DNA of 64,000 bases, taken from positions 2,294,001-2,358,000 of the forward strand of contig NZ_CP011968.1 of the NCBI RefSeq assembly GCF_001077535.1, given 5' to 3'. Positions 27,506-36,750 of the stretch are shown here, in pieces (the stretch's first letter is position 1; every line of letters begins with the position of its first letter). The DNA is from Clostridioides difficile ATCC 9689 = DSM 1296. GTDB lineage: Bacteria; Bacillota; Clostridia; Peptostreptococcales; Peptostreptococcaceae. The position numbers were made by a program, and so were the translations under genes. The notes below the pieces were generated by a model. It saw only the letters and a program-made list of their open reading frames with translations, made no database searches and was not told the origin of the DNA.

Positions 27506-28660
27506 CTATTTTTTTATCAGATTTGCAACATAAGCTCTACTCCATCTATCTGTTTCTAAGATTTCTTCTAATGTTGGTTCACTTATGCTACTATGAACTT
27601 CTAAAGTCTTCTCTATGTAATATGGTATGTCATAGAAACCAATTTTATCCTCTAAAAATTCACTTACTAAAACTTCATTTGCTGAATTTAAAACAGAAGA
27701 ATAAGTTCCTCCCATTTTTAAACACTCATATGCCAATTTTAAACATGGAAAAGTTTCTAAATCTGGTTCTTCAAAAGTTAAAGTACTAAATTTTGAAAAA
27801 TTCATTCTTTCAAAGCTACTTTCCATTCTATCTGGATATGTAAGAGCATACTGTATTGGTAGTCTCATATCTGGACATCCTAATTGAGCAATTATTGAGC
27901 TATCTGTATACTGCACCATTGAATGAATTATGCTTTGTGGGTGAACTACTACATCTATATTTTCTTGTTCTACTCCAAATAACCATCTAGCTTCTATCAC
28001 TTCAAGTCCTTTATTCATAAGCGTTGAAGAATCAATACTTATTTTTCTTCCCATACTCCAATTTGGATGCTTCAAAGCTTCATTTTTAGTTATATTTGCA
28101 AGTTCTCCCTTTTTCTTTCCTCTAAATGGACCACCAGATGCTGTAAGTATTATCTTTTCTATATTTTTTTTATTTTCTCCATTTAGACATTGAAATATAG
28201 CACTATGTTCACTATCAACAGGAAGAATATTTACATTGTATTTTTCTGCTTCTTTCATTACAAGTTCACCAGCAGTTACCAACGTTTCTTTATTCGCTAA
28301 TGCTATGTCTATTCCCTTCTTTATAGCACAAAGAGTTGGGACTAATCCTATCATACCTACTACAGCAGTTAAAAGGACATCCACTTCATCAAGTGATGAT
28401 ATTATTTTTAATCCTTCCATTCCTGCTAAAACTTCTATTTCTATATTTTTAGGCAACATTTCTTTTAATTTCAATGCTTTATTTTCCTCAAAAACTGTTA
28501 CATATTTAGGTTTAAACTCTACTATCTGTTCTAGCAATAATTCAATATTACTGTTAGCTGATATTGCAACTATCTCAAACTTATCTCTATTATCTCTAAC
28601 TACATCCAAAGTTTGTTTACCTATAGAGCCTGTAGAACCTAAAATTGATATCTTTTTCAT
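27506..28660 (-). CDS. dxr: 1-deoxy-D-xylulose 5-phosphate reductoisomerase
   Basis: A 384-residue NADPH- and metal-dependent enzyme giving MEP, the first committed step of the MEP pathway. The NADPH site is [13 protein letters not shown] at the N-terminus; [22 protein letters not shown] (metal ligands) and SGGPFRGK follow. It heads the dxr-rseP-ispG cluster and has its own extended -10 promoter at 28701-28709. In most Firmicutes cdsA lies directly upstream; here about 4 kb separates them. Confidence 0.97.
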   Translation of the reverse strand: MKKISILGSTGSIGKQTLDVVRDNRDKFEIVAISANSNIELLLEQIVEFKPKYVTVFEENKALKLKEMLPKNIEIEVLAGMEGLKIISSLDEVDVLLTAVVGMIGLVPTLCAIKKGIDIALANKETLVTAGELVMKEAEKYNVNILPVDSEHSAIFQCLNGENKKNIEKIILTASGGPFRGKKKGELANITKNEALKHPNWSMGRKISIDSSTLMNKGLEVIEARWLFGVEQENIDVVVHPQSIIHSMVQYTDSSIIAQLGCPDMRLPIQYALTYPDRMESSFERMNFSKFSTLTFEEPDLETFPCLKLAYECLKMGGTYSSVLNSANEVLVSEFLEDKIGFYDIPYYIEKTLEVHSSISEPTLEEILETDRWSRAYVANLIKK

Positions 28661-28700
28661 ATAATAATCCTTTCTAATAATAAATATACCCTGTCAAAAC

Positions 28701-28709
28701 ATTATAACA
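28701..28709 (-). promoter_or_regulatory. dxr extended -10 promoter
   Basis: Minus strand TGTTATAAT, an extended -10 element, about 40 bases before the dxr start. The -35 is weak. It would let dxr-rseP-ispG be transcribed independently of cdsA. Confidence 0.5.
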
Positions 28710-28823
28710 CTACTAAAACAATTATTTTTACTATTCATAGAAATTTCATATATTATTCCACAGATTAAAATTAATCTATTATTTTTTGTATTTTGTGGAA
28801 TATTATAAAATATTCTAGTATTA

Positions 28824-29027
28824 TTAAATGCCCTTTTTTATTTCCACAACATCTTCTATTTTACAGTCTAGTGCTAAACATATCTTCTCCATTGTATCCA
28901 TAGAAACAGATTTATCATTTCCTAGTCTGCCTAAAACAGAAATACTTATACCTGATATATTTACAAATTCCATTTTCTTTATTTTTTTGTCAATTAACAA
29001 TTTCCATAATGGAGCGTATGAAATCAT
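28824..29027 (-). CDS. Small XRE-family (Cro/CI) DNA-binding protein
   Basis: A 67-residue protein that is essentially one helix-turn-helix domain of the YozG/Cro type (FVNISGISISVLGRLGND, MDTMEKICLALDCKIEDVVEI). It lacks any sensor domain. Start chosen at ATG 29027 with GCGAGGTGA upstream; the frame extends to 29057 but has no site. A 36-bp perfect palindrome lies 56 bases before the start, between it and the divergent gene at 29364, so it probably represses itself and perhaps that gene. Confidence 0.85.
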   Translation of the reverse strand: MISYAPLWKLLIDKKIKKMEFVNISGISISVLGRLGNDKSVSMDTMEKICLALDCKIEDVVEIKKGI

Positions 29028-29082
29028 GTTATCACCTCGCAAAATATATTCTATCACATTTTATCTATTTTGGAAAATTTTC

Positions 29083-29118
29083 ATCTATTTAGATAAATAA
29101 TTATTTATCTAAATAGAT
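29083..29118. promoter_or_regulatory. 36-bp perfect palindrome, probable operator
   Basis: ATCTATTTAGATAAATAA is followed directly by its exact reverse complement. A partial copy (TTATCTATTTTGG) lies at 29061-29073. It sits in the 336-base divergent region between the XRE regulator and the unknown gene at 29364. Confidence 0.55.
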
Positions 29119-29363
29119 TTCAATTATAGTTTATTAAATATAAATATGTTAAAATAAAACAAAAGCATAAGTTCAAAAATTAAACTTTATATATATTTAT
29201 CTCATTATTTTACTAAAACATAACTATATAAAAAATATTTACTATTATATATCTATTTAAAACACATTATTATAGTATCATATAAACATATGTAAATATA
29301 TAATTAAAAAAGCTAAAGATTAGTAAATTTATAAAAATTATATTTTGAATAAAAGGAGAAAGA
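29119..29363. other. AT-rich divergent intergenic region
   Basis: About 245 bases of almost pure A/T between the palindrome and the gene at 29364. I see no ORF with ribosome-binding site and no structured RNA. Confidence 0.4.
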
Positions 29364-29945
29364 ATGTTGTATTTATTAAAAATTAATCAATTTGAAAAAA
29401 GTTATGATATAGGAATTTTTAAAAATGAACAATCAATATATAAATTTATTGAAAAAATACCCTTTGTAAAAAAAGATAATAGTAATTTTAATTATACAAA
29501 TTACTATATGGAATTTGAAGATATTCCTGAATATTATGAAGTAAATTTCAATAATTATTTATATATTATTACCAGGTTTTCATTCATTCCAGATGGAACT
29601 GAGATATTTTTTACTTGGGAAGAAATCCATTGTTGGGATGAAAAAGTTGCTACCGAGAAAACTTTTATAAATGGCGAAACATTAGTGGATTCATATAACT
29701 TTCCAAATAATGAAGTGAAAGACTACATACAAAAGCGAGAATCACTATATATAGAAACAAAAAAATATTATGAAGAAAAAGGATTAAAAATTGAGAGACA
29801 TGCACTCGGTTCAGAAGATGGTGAATATGTTGAACTTACAAATTATTCTATACTTTATTTACTAGATATAGAAGCAGTTGAAATAAGAGAACAATCAAAA
29901 AATATAGAAGAATTTCTATATAAGTACAAAAAACGTTTTAAATAA
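29364..29945 (+). CDS. Hypothetical protein (193 aa)
   Basis: A 193-residue soluble protein, acidic and aromatic-rich (many Tyr, Phe, Asn), with two Trp in FTWEEIHCWDE and a C-terminal helical segment. It has no signal peptide or membrane segment. AAAGGAGAAAG precedes ATG 29364. Base composition is even more AT-rich than surrounding housekeeping genes. It lies in the segment separating cdsA from dxr, divergent from the XRE regulator. The general look (aromatic, acidic, single domain) is that of immunity-type proteins, but I cannot assign a family. Confidence 0.7.
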   Translation: MLYLLKINQFEKSYDIGIFKNEQSIYKFIEKIPFVKKDNSNFNYTNYYMEFEDIPEYYEVNFNNYLYIITRFSFIPDGTEIFFTWEEIHCWDEKVATEKTFINGETLVDSYNFPNNEVKDYIQKRESLYIETKKYYEEKGLKIERHALGSEDGEYVELTNYSILYLLDIEAVEIREQSKNIEEFLYKYKKRFK

Positions 29946-29969
29946 TTTATATTTTAAAATACATAACAA

Positions 29970-30010
29970 TACATTGAGTCATTTAACGAGATATAAAATG
30001 ACTCAATGTA
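29970..30010. repeat. 15-bp perfect inverted repeat (terminator-like, no T-run)
   Basis: TACATTGAGTCATTT pairs with AAATGACTCAATGTA across 11 bases, between two convergent genes. It probably ends one or both transcripts although no clear T-run follows. Confidence 0.55.
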
Positions 30011-30032
30011 TAGACTGATAAAAATAATTATA

Positions 30033-31844
30033 TTATTTTTTAGTTACATATTTGTTAAAAAATTCTTTTTCTTCTATCGGTTTAGAAAAATAAAACCCTT
30101 GTCCTACATCACATTTAACTGTATTTAAAAATTCCAAGTCTTTTTTAGTTTCAATACCTTCACATACAACAGACATGCCTATACGATGTGACATTTCAAT
30201 AATACACTGAATAATACTATATACTTTCTCCCGGTTAAATGTTTCTTTAAGTAAGCTTTTATCTAACTTCAATCCATTAATAGATAGAGAACATAAAAGA
30301 CTTAATGAAGAGTATCCTGATCCAAAATCATCCATTGAAATTAAAAATCCTAACTTTTTAAGCTCCTCTAAAATCGAAATAACTGGTTGAGATATTTCAT
30401 TAAAAGCACTTTCAGTTACCTCTATCTCTATATACTTAAAAGGAATTTCATATTCTTTAACAGTATCTAAAAACCTTTGATAAAAACTATTTTGGTAAAT
30501 AGTAACCCTTGAAAAATTAACTGCAATCGGATATGTATATTGATTTTTTTTCATAAACGTTTTTCTTACAAATGAACACGCTTTTTTTAACATATAAAAG
30601 TCCAATTCAATAATAAATCCACTTTTTTCAAACAATGGAATAAATTCATCTGGTGATAAAAAACCAAGTTCTGGAGAAAACCATCTTACAAGAGCTTCTG
30701 CGCTCACAACATTTAAAGAAGATATTTGAAATTTAGGTTGCAAATACATATGAAATTCTTCATTTTCTATCGCTTTATACATATAATTATAAATACTATT
30801 TTCTATTTGTAACTGTTTTAACAGATTTTCATTATACCATACTGTGGAGGAAATTCCTCTTGTTTTACTTACCTTGTGTGCAATATTTGCCTTATCCATT
30901 ATAGAATTGATGGATTTATAACCTAAATTATCAATTTCAACTAAGTACGCTCCTATACAATAAGATATAGTTTGAGTTACATTCATATCTAATTCAGAGA
31001 TTATAGCATTAGTTAGCATTTCCCGAATATCCTCTAAAAGAGAATCTCTATATTTTGCAAGTATTACAAAATTATCTGAACCAATTCTTGCACAAGTTTC
31101 TTTGATATTAAAAGTTTTAGAAAGTACAGCTGCAACTATTATTAGAACTTTATCTCCATATTCATATCCATGTGTATCATTAATATATTTAAAATTGTCA
31201 ATATCAATATTTAGCAGTACATACTCTTTGTTAGATGCATTGTGCAAAATTTCAATCGCTCTGTTTTCAAATGCAACCTGATTTTTTATTTTTGTTAAAT
31301 TATCAGTATAAAATATTCTTTTAAACCTTTTTTTATTATAATATTCCCAAATTAAAAGACTTATTGTTGAGAATATAAGATAAATAAATAGTGCAGTAGC
31401 AAAAGAATACAATTTTGCATTAGAGTGTTTTTCAGATATAAAAACAATTTGATTAGACAACACAGAATACTCTTCACTCAATTTATATAATTTATCACCT
31501 GAAGCACCATTTCTAACTTTTATAATTTCTTTCTTCATAGATTCCCACATAGAATCCATTTGATTTAGTTTTTGTTGAAATTCTTTATTATCACATCTTT
31601 GAAATCCATTTTCTCCATTACCTGTTCTTAGCTTTATCAGAATATTATCCAGTCGTTTTATCAAGTCATCATTTCTTTCATTATTCAATTCTTGCTTAAC
31701 AACCTTTTGAGTTTCACTGCGAATAGTACCAGTGTGACTTATAATTTTAATATGCTCTATACTATGATATAGAGAAAATATAAAAAGAATAATAATAACT
31801 AGCCAAATAGCAGAATAAATTAAAAAATCATATTTTTTCTTCAT
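30033..31844 (-). CDS. Membrane GGDEF-EAL protein, probable c-di-GMP phosphodiesterase
   Basis: A 603-residue protein with TM1 (about 8-26), a 115-residue extracytoplasmic sensor, TM2 (about 147-167), a GGDEF domain (about 175-335) and an EAL domain (about 345-595). The GGDEF site is degenerate: RIGSDNF at 254-259, so cyclase activity is unlikely. The EAL domain keeps E-A-L at 383-385, VNFSR, EVTES, the loop DDFGSGYSS and EGIE..QGFYFSKP, so it should hydrolyse c-di-GMP to pGpG. Start at ATG 31844 follows GAGGTAACAATA; the frame extends upstream without a site. No c-di-GMP riboswitch is seen before it. Confidence 0.93.
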   Translation of the reverse strand: MKKKYDFLIYSAIWLVIIILFIFSLYHSIEHIKIISHTGTIRSETQKVVKQELNNERNDDLIKRLDNILIKLRTGNGENGFQRCDNKEFQQKLNQMDSMWESMKKEIIKVRNGASGDKLYKLSEEYSVLSNQIVFISEKHSNAKLYSFATALFIYLIFSTISLLIWEYYNKKRFKRIFYTDNLTKIKNQVAFENRAIEILHNASNKEYVLLNIDIDNFKYINDTHGYEYGDKVLIIVAAVLSKTFNIKETCARIGSDNFVILAKYRDSLLEDIREMLTNAIISELDMNVTQTISYCIGAYLVEIDNLGYKSINSIMDKANIAHKVSKTRGISSTVWYNENLLKQLQIENSIYNYMYKAIENEEFHMYLQPKFQISSLNVVSAEALVRWFSPELGFLSPDEFIPLFEKSGFIIELDFYMLKKACSFVRKTFMKKNQYTYPIAVNFSRVTIYQNSFYQRFLDTVKEYEIPFKYIEIEVTESAFNEISQPVISILEELKKLGFLISMDDFGSGYSSLSLLCSLSINGLKLDKSLLKETFNREKVYSIIQCIIEMSHRIGMSVVCEGIETKKDLEFLNTVKCDVGQGFYFSKPIEEKEFFNKYVTKK

Positions 31845-31968
31845 TATTGTTACCTCATTTGTAATATATATAATTTGCAAATAATCAATCTCTTATAAAA
31901 AATGATTATCAATATTTTACAGTGATATGTATTTATCTTAAATAGTTTAATCATTTATATCCTATAAA

Positions 31969-32055
31969 TTATACAAATTCATCACCTCCAACACAAACAG
32001 CAATATACGTTTTTCTAAAATTTCTTTTTAAACATTCATCAACACTATCATTAAA
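31969..32055 (-). pseudogene. Remnant of a GGDEF-domain gene
   Basis: On the minus strand a 28-codon open stretch ends in YIAVCVGGDEFV followed by TAA, preceded by ECLKRNFRKT. This is the run-up and active-site motif of a diguanylate cyclase (compare RxxDxxxRxGGDEF). Upstream codons in this frame hit TGA and TAA, and downstream frames are broken, so only a relic remains. It lies just upstream of the GGDEF-EAL gene in the 820-base gap 31845-32667. Confidence 0.65.
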
Positions 32056-32556
32056 TCATTTTTAAATTGCTCAATTAATTTACTGCATCACTTCTTTTCT
32101 TATAAAATATCACCCCAATAATATATTTGTATAATGTCTTTATGTCTCTTTTTAAATTTGGCATATACATAATCTATATTTTAATAAATAATTAAAATAC
32201 TATTTACCTACAATTTAACTCTTTGAATTTATTTTATCATATTATGTAAATATATTCCTTTTTTTTGGTATATTACTTAAATTATATCTATTTTTGTGTA
32301 ATAAGACCAATAATTTACTTATTTCTTATTAATTATATTTAAAAATAAAATTTATAAATGGATAATAAATTAGTTACATTTATACATATATATTATAAAT
32401 ATATAATATAGCTAAAAATATCGAAATTATTAAACAAAAAAATATTTTTTAATGATAGTTATAGTATAAAAAATATACTCACTACAAATATAGTATACTA
32501 TTATAAAGTAATACCTATTCTTATACAATTCCCCAAGGTCTTCTAAATTTTTGAAC
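32056..32556. other. AT-rich stretch, probably decayed coding sequence
   Basis: About 500 bases upstream of the GGDEF relic show no intact frame with a ribosome-binding site. Short fragments such as a KRSDAVN stretch suggest more of the same decayed gene, but I cannot prove it. Confidence 0.35.
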
Positions 32557-32627
32557 AATGAAAATAGCCATGTAACTAATAACTGCAGAATATCTCTGCA
32601 TTTAAAAGTTACATAGCTATTTTCATT
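32557..32627 (-). terminator. Large stem-loop downstream of cdsA
   Basis: 21-base arms AATGAAAATAGCCATGTAACT (minus the last base in places; one G-U pair) at 32557-32577 and 32607-32627 enclose a second CTGCAGA/TCTGCA stem. It lies about 40 bases past the cdsA stop and probably ends the rpsB-cdsA transcript. Confidence 0.7.
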
Positions 32628-32667
32628 ACTAGCAATTATAGATTGCTCTTTTAAATCCAACCAATCT

Positions 32668-33447
32668 TTATCTAATAAAAAATTTAATCGCACTATATAC
32701 AAAAGGTGCAACTAATATAACACTATCAAATCTATCTAATATACCCCCATGACCAGGTATTATCTTTCCATAATCCTTTATCCCTACATATCTCTTTATA
32801 GAAGATGCAAATAAATCTCCTAATTGAGCTATTACACTTCCTATACTTCCTATTATCGCTAATTGAAGCAAATCAATGCCAAATAAATATCCAAATAAAA
32901 TACAACAAAGTGTACTTCCTATTATTCCTCCAATAGCTCCTTCTATAGTCTTTTTAGGACTAACTTTAGGAATTAGCTTATGTTTTCCAAGTAAATAACC
33001 ACTAAAATATGCAAATATATCTGTCATAAAAGATATCACAAATATAAGCCATACATATATACTACCTTTTTCAAATCCATTTATAGTTATAATTATAAAA
33101 TCTAAAAATACTCCTATATAAAAAACTCCTAAAAACGTAATCGAAACATCTATAACATTGTTTTTGCCCATCAACATATAAATTATACTTGCTAAAAATA
33201 AAATAAAAATTACTGCATAAGTATATTCTAATGGTAAATTAAAAATATTTTTTACAGCTAAATAAATAGAAAATAAATATCCTATAATGAATATTGGATG
33301 TACATCTTTTATTTTAAATGCCTTATAAAACTCATGCAATGCAATATAAACTATTGCTGTCTCAGCTATATATAGAGGAATACCTCCATATACAACAAAT
33401 AGAAATAATGGAACCAGAGCTAGTGAAGCAATAATTCTTGTAAGCAT
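32668..33447 (-). CDS. cdsA: Phosphatidate cytidylyltransferase
   Basis: A 259-residue integral membrane enzyme making CDP-diacylglycerol from phosphatidate and CTP, the branch point to phosphatidylglycerol and cardiolipin. It has about seven or eight membrane helices. The family signature is at the C-terminal end: SPKKTIEGAIGG, then SSIKRYVGIKDYGKIIPGHG, GGILDRFDS (with the catalytic acidic residues). It begins 12 bases after the uppS stop and is the last gene of this operon section. Confidence 0.96.
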   Translation of the reverse strand: MLTRIIASLALVPLFLFVVYGGIPLYIAETAIVYIALHEFYKAFKIKDVHPIFIIGYLFSIYLAVKNIFNLPLEYTYAVIFILFLASIIYMLMGKNNVIDVSITFLGVFYIGVFLDFIIITINGFEKGSIYVWLIFVISFMTDIFAYFSGYLLGKHKLIPKVSPKKTIEGAIGGIIGSTLCCILFGYLFGIDLLQLAIIGSIGSVIAQLGDLFASSIKRYVGIKDYGKIIPGHGGILDRFDSVILVAPFVYSAIKFFIR

Positions 33448-33459
33448 AAAATAATCTCC

Positions 33460-34194
33460 TTACTTAAGTCCTCCAAATCTTCTATCCCTTCTTTGATATA
33501 CGTATATAGCCTTCTGTAGTTCTTCTTTTTTAAAATCAGGCCAATGTATATCAGTAAAGTAAAACTCAGAATAAGCAACTTCCCAAAGTAAAAAGTTACT
33601 CAATCTTTGTTCACCACTTGTTCTTATTACCAAGTCTGGATCTGGTATAGACTTTGTGCTTAAATAGTTTTTTATAATATCTTCATCAATATTGTTTATA
33701 TCTATTTTACCACTTTCACAATTTTTTACTATATCTATAAGAGCATTTTTTATATCTGCTCTACTTCCGTAGTTTAATGCTAAATTTAAGTTAACTCCTG
33801 TATTGTTTTTTGTCAGTTCCTTAGCTGAGTTTAATTCTCTTATACAAGTTTTTGGTAAAGCACTTATATCTCCTATAGCAGTTACTTTTACATTGTTTTG
33901 GTGAAGTTCAGCTATTTCATTTCTTAAGTATGTAGATAATAAGTTCATAAGTGTGTCAACTTCAAGTTTCGGTCTTTTCCAGTTTTCTGTTGAAAATGCA
34001 TATAATGTTAAGTGCTTAACACCTAATTTTGAGCATTCTTTTACTATATCTCTTATAGTTTCTACTCCAGCCTTATGTCCTGCAGTTCTTGGAAGAAATC
34101 TAGCTTTTGCCCATCTTCCATTTCCATCCATTATAATAGCAATATGAGTAGGTATGTTATTTAAGTCTATATCATATATAATGTTGTTATTCAT
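33460..34194 (-). CDS. uppS: Undecaprenyl diphosphate synthase
   Basis: A 244-residue cis-prenyltransferase that extends farnesyl diphosphate with isopentenyl diphosphate to the C55 lipid carrier for peptidoglycan. Motifs: IAIIMDGNGRWAKAR (catalytic Asp), YAFSTENWKRP, and the C-terminal RTSGEQRLSNFLLWE and EFYFTDIHWPDF. The length is typical. It precedes cdsA in the usual Firmicute order and follows a small unknown gene by 28 bases. Confidence 0.97.
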   Translation of the reverse strand: MNNNIIYDIDLNNIPTHIAIIMDGNGRWAKARFLPRTAGHKAGVETIRDIVKECSKLGVKHLTLYAFSTENWKRPKLEVDTLMNLLSTYLRNEIAELHQNNVKVTAIGDISALPKTCIRELNSAKELTKNNTGVNLNLALNYGSRADIKNALIDIVKNCESGKIDINNIDEDIIKNYLSTKSIPDPDLVIRTSGEQRLSNFLLWEVAYSEFYFTDIHWPDFKKEELQKAIYVYQRRDRRFGGLK

Positions 34195-34222
34195 ATTTTG
34201 CCTCCAATATTGTTCTGACTCC

Positions 34223-34426
34223 TTAAACTAAGGAGTCAGAAAAGTATGTGATTATCAGTTCTACACTATCACCTATCTCAGATATTTTTATAACTCTAGG
34301 AACTACAAGTTTTTCTTTATCCTTTTTACCTTCAATAGATTTTACGGTATAATTTATATTTTGCTCATCAAAATATTGTTTTACCTCATCTACATGAAGA
34401 CCTAAAAGGTTATAATATTTTTTCAA
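34223..34426 (-). CDS. Small conserved-position protein (67 aa)
   Basis: A 67-residue protein between frr and uppS. It has an N-terminal HVDEVKQYFDEQNINYTVKSIEG segment (first 20 of it shown here in part) suggesting a small alpha/beta fold, and a beta-rich C-terminus; there are no cysteines, signal or membrane segment. The gene starts two bases before the frr stop region and is clearly in the same operon. The layout recalls a single PASTA-like repeat, but that is speculative; I do not recognise the family. Confidence 0.7.
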   Translation of the reverse strand: MKKYYNLLGLHVDEVKQYFDEQNINYTVKSIEGKKDKEKLVVPRVIKISEIGDSVELIITYFSDSLV

Positions 34427-34428
34427 TA

Positions 34429-34986
34429 TTATACCTCCATTATATCCTTTTCTTTTTTAGATAATAATGTATCTATTTCTTTTATAAATTTATCAGTCAT
34501 TTTTTGAACTTCATCTTGTGCTTTTTTTAATTCATCTTCAGTTAATTCTCCGCCTTTTTCCATCTTTTTAATCTTCTCATTGGCGTCTCTTCTTTCATTT
34601 CTTATTCTAACTTTAAATTCTTCTGCAGCTTTACTAGCTTTTTTAGCTAATTCTTTTCTTCTTTCTTCTGTTAAAGCAGGTACAGAAAGTCTTATAACCT
34701 CACCATCATTTGATGGATTTAATCCTAAGTCTGAGTTAGCTATTGCTTTTTCTATTTCATGCATAGCAGATTTATCCCAAGGAGATATCATTAATATTCT
34801 TGGTTCTGGTACAGATATAGCACCTATTTGATTTATTGGAGTTGGAGTTCCATAATAATCAACTCTTATTTTGTCTAGCATTTGTGCATTAGCTCTTCCT
34901 GCTCTTATAGTTCCAAATTCAAACTTTAAAGCATCAATTGTCCCATTCATTTTCTCTTCTAATTGCTTATGTATTTCCAGTTTCAT
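34429..34986 (-). CDS. frr: Ribosome recycling factor
   Basis: A 185-residue protein that with EF-G splits post-termination ribosomes. It shows the conserved GTIRAGRANAQMLDKI and the domain II segment YYGTPTPINQIG, then VRLSVPALTEERRKEL and the long C-terminal helix. Length exactly as expected. It follows pyrH by 25 bases and has an AAGGAGGAGT ribosome-binding site. Part of the pyrH-frr-uppS-cdsA run. Confidence 0.98.
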   Translation of the reverse strand: MKLEIHKQLEEKMNGTIDALKFEFGTIRAGRANAQMLDKIRVDYYGTPTPINQIGAISVPEPRILMISPWDKSAMHEIEKAIANSDLGLNPSNDGEVIRLSVPALTEERRKELAKKASKAAEEFKVRIRNERRDANEKIKKMEKGGELTEDELKKAQDEVQKMTDKFIKEIDTLLSKKEKDIMEV

Positions 34987-35011
34987 AATTTTACTCCTCC
35001 TTCATTCTTCA

Positions 35012-35716
35012 TTATTTTACAGTAGTTCCTATATTTTCGCCTTTTACTGCTCTTATTATATTCTCTGTTGTAAGCTCAAATACCTTTATTGGAATTTTAT
35101 TATCCATACATAAAGATGTAGCTGTAGAATCCATTACTTTTAATTCTTTCTGTATAACTTCCATGTAACTTAATTCTGTAAATTTCTTAGCATCTGCATG
35201 TACTTTTGGATCCTTGTCATATACTGCATCAACATTTTTAGCTAACAATATAACTTCTGCTTCCATCTCAGCAGCACGTAAAGCAGCAGTTGTATCTGTT
35301 GTAAAGTAAGGGTTTCCTGTTCCTGCACCAAATATAACAACTCTTTCCTTTTCTAAGTGTCTAACTGCTCTTCTTCTTATATATGGTTCTGCAATTTGTC
35401 TCATGTCTATAGCAGTTTGAACTCTTGTAGCAACATCTATATTTTCTAGTGCATCCTGTAGCGCCATTGCATTCATAACTGTAGCTAACATTCCTATATA
35501 GTCAGCAGTAGTTCTGTCCATTCCTTCACTGGTTCTGCCTCTCCAGAAGTTTCCTCCACCTACTACTACAGCTACTTCAACACCTATTTCTTGTATTTTT
35601 TTTATAGCAATAGCAATATCATTAACTACATCATTATTTATACCAAAACCTCTTTCTCCTGCTAATGCTTCTCCACTTAATTTTAACAATACCCTTTTGT
35701 ACATTGGTTTATCCAT
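35012..35716 (-). CDS. pyrH: UMP kinase
   Basis: A 234-residue amino-acid-kinase-fold enzyme phosphorylating UMP to UDP. Motifs: [11 protein letters not shown] at the N-terminus, [23 protein letters not shown] and [16 protein letters not shown]. The length is usual. It lies downstream of tsf, but a terminator hairpin at 35770-35791 separates them, so partial read-through or an internal promoter feeds it. An AGGAGG site precedes the ATG. Confidence 0.98.
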
Positions 35717-35769
35717 CAGAAACCTCCTATTTCAATCCTTCATATCCAATTTTTTCTATTTTTTAAAAA

Positions 35770-35791
35770 AGAGAACACCTGCGTGTTCTCT
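35770..35791 (-). terminator. Terminator after tsf
   Basis: Minus strand AGAGAACAC-GCAG-GTGTTCTCT followed by TTTTTT. It should strongly reduce transcription into pyrH, giving more rpsB-tsf than downstream mRNA. Confidence 0.85.
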
Positions 35792-35800
35792 CTTTGGTTA

Positions 35801-36712
35801 TTACTTAAGTTGCTTAGCAACTTCTTCTGCAAAGTTTTCTTCTCTCTTTTGTATACCTTCACCAACTTCGAATCTCACAACTTTAACAACTTTTATATCA
35901 GAACCTACTGCCTTAGCAACATCAGCAACTAATTGTTTAACAGTTATATCTGGATTTTTAACGAAAGTTTGCTCTAATAAACAAACCTCTTTTAATTCTT
36001 TTTCTAATCTTCCTTTAACCATTTTTTCAACTATATTAGCTGGTTTTCCTTCATTTAAAGCTTGTTGAGTTAATACTTCTGTTTCATGTGCTATGTATTC
36101 AGCATCTACTTCATCTCTTGAAACATACTTAGGATTCATAGCAGCAACTTGCATAGCTACATCTTTACCTAATTCTAAAACTTTAGCATCTCTAGCTTCT
36201 GTTTCCATTTCAACAAGAACACCTATTTTTCCACCACCGTGAATGTATCCAGCAACTTGTCCATTAGTTACAACTTTAGCAAATCTTCTAAAGTCTAATT
36301 TCTCACCTATTTTTGCAACTCTATTATTTAAAACTTCTTGTAAAGTTATTCCCTCTTTATGAGTTTCACCTAATAAAGAAGCTATATCTTCTTTATCAGT
36401 AGCTAATGCCATACAAGCAGCATCTTTAACGAACACTTTGAAGTCTTCGTTTTTAGCAACGAAATCTGTCTCTGAGTTAACTTCTACCATAGAAGCAACT
36501 GTATTATCATCATTCATTTCTATTGCAACTAGACCTTCAGCAGCAACTCTACCAGCTTTTTTAGCAGCTTTTGATAATCCTTTTTCTCTTAATAAATCTA
36601 CTGCTTTTTCCATGTTTCCTTCAGCTTCTTGTAAAGCTTTCTTGCAGTCCATCATTCCTGCGCCTGTACTTTCTCTTAACTCTTTTACCATTTGAGCAGT
36701 TATATTAGCCAT
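35801..36712 (-). CDS. tsf: Elongation factor Ts
   Basis: A 303-residue guanine-nucleotide exchange factor for EF-Tu. The N-terminal UBA-like domain (VKELRESTGAGMMDCKKALQ) and the TDFVAKN motif that contacts EF-Tu are clear; two core subdomains follow. Length is typical. It is cotranscribed with rpsB, with a hairpin between them at 36751-36777, and ends at a strong terminator. Confidence 0.98.
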   Translation of the reverse strand: MANITAQMVKELRESTGAGMMDCKKALQEAEGNMEKAVDLLREKGLSKAAKKAGRVAAEGLVAIEMNDDNTVASMVEVNSETDFVAKNEDFKVFVKDAACMALATDKEDIASLLGETHKEGITLQEVLNNRVAKIGEKLDFRRFAKVVTNGQVAGYIHGGGKIGVLVEMETEARDAKVLELGKDVAMQVAAMNPKYVSRDEVDAEYIAHETEVLTQQALNEGKPANIVEKMVKGRLEKELKEVCLLEQTFVKNPDITVKQLVADVAKAVGSDIKVVKVVRFEVGEGIQKREENFAEEVAKQLK

Positions 36713-36750
36713 TTTTTAAGTTTCCTCCTACTTATTCTATTCCATATTAT

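Noticed and set aside
31845-32556. c-di-GMP riboswitch upstream of the GGDEF-EAL gene
   Set aside because: No GEMM-type tetraloop/receptor or conserved core is visible; the region is mostly decayed coding sequence.
32430-32711. 93-codon minus-strand frame downstream of cdsA
   Set aside because: It overlaps the cdsA 3' end in another frame and runs through the large terminator stem; no ribosome-binding site.
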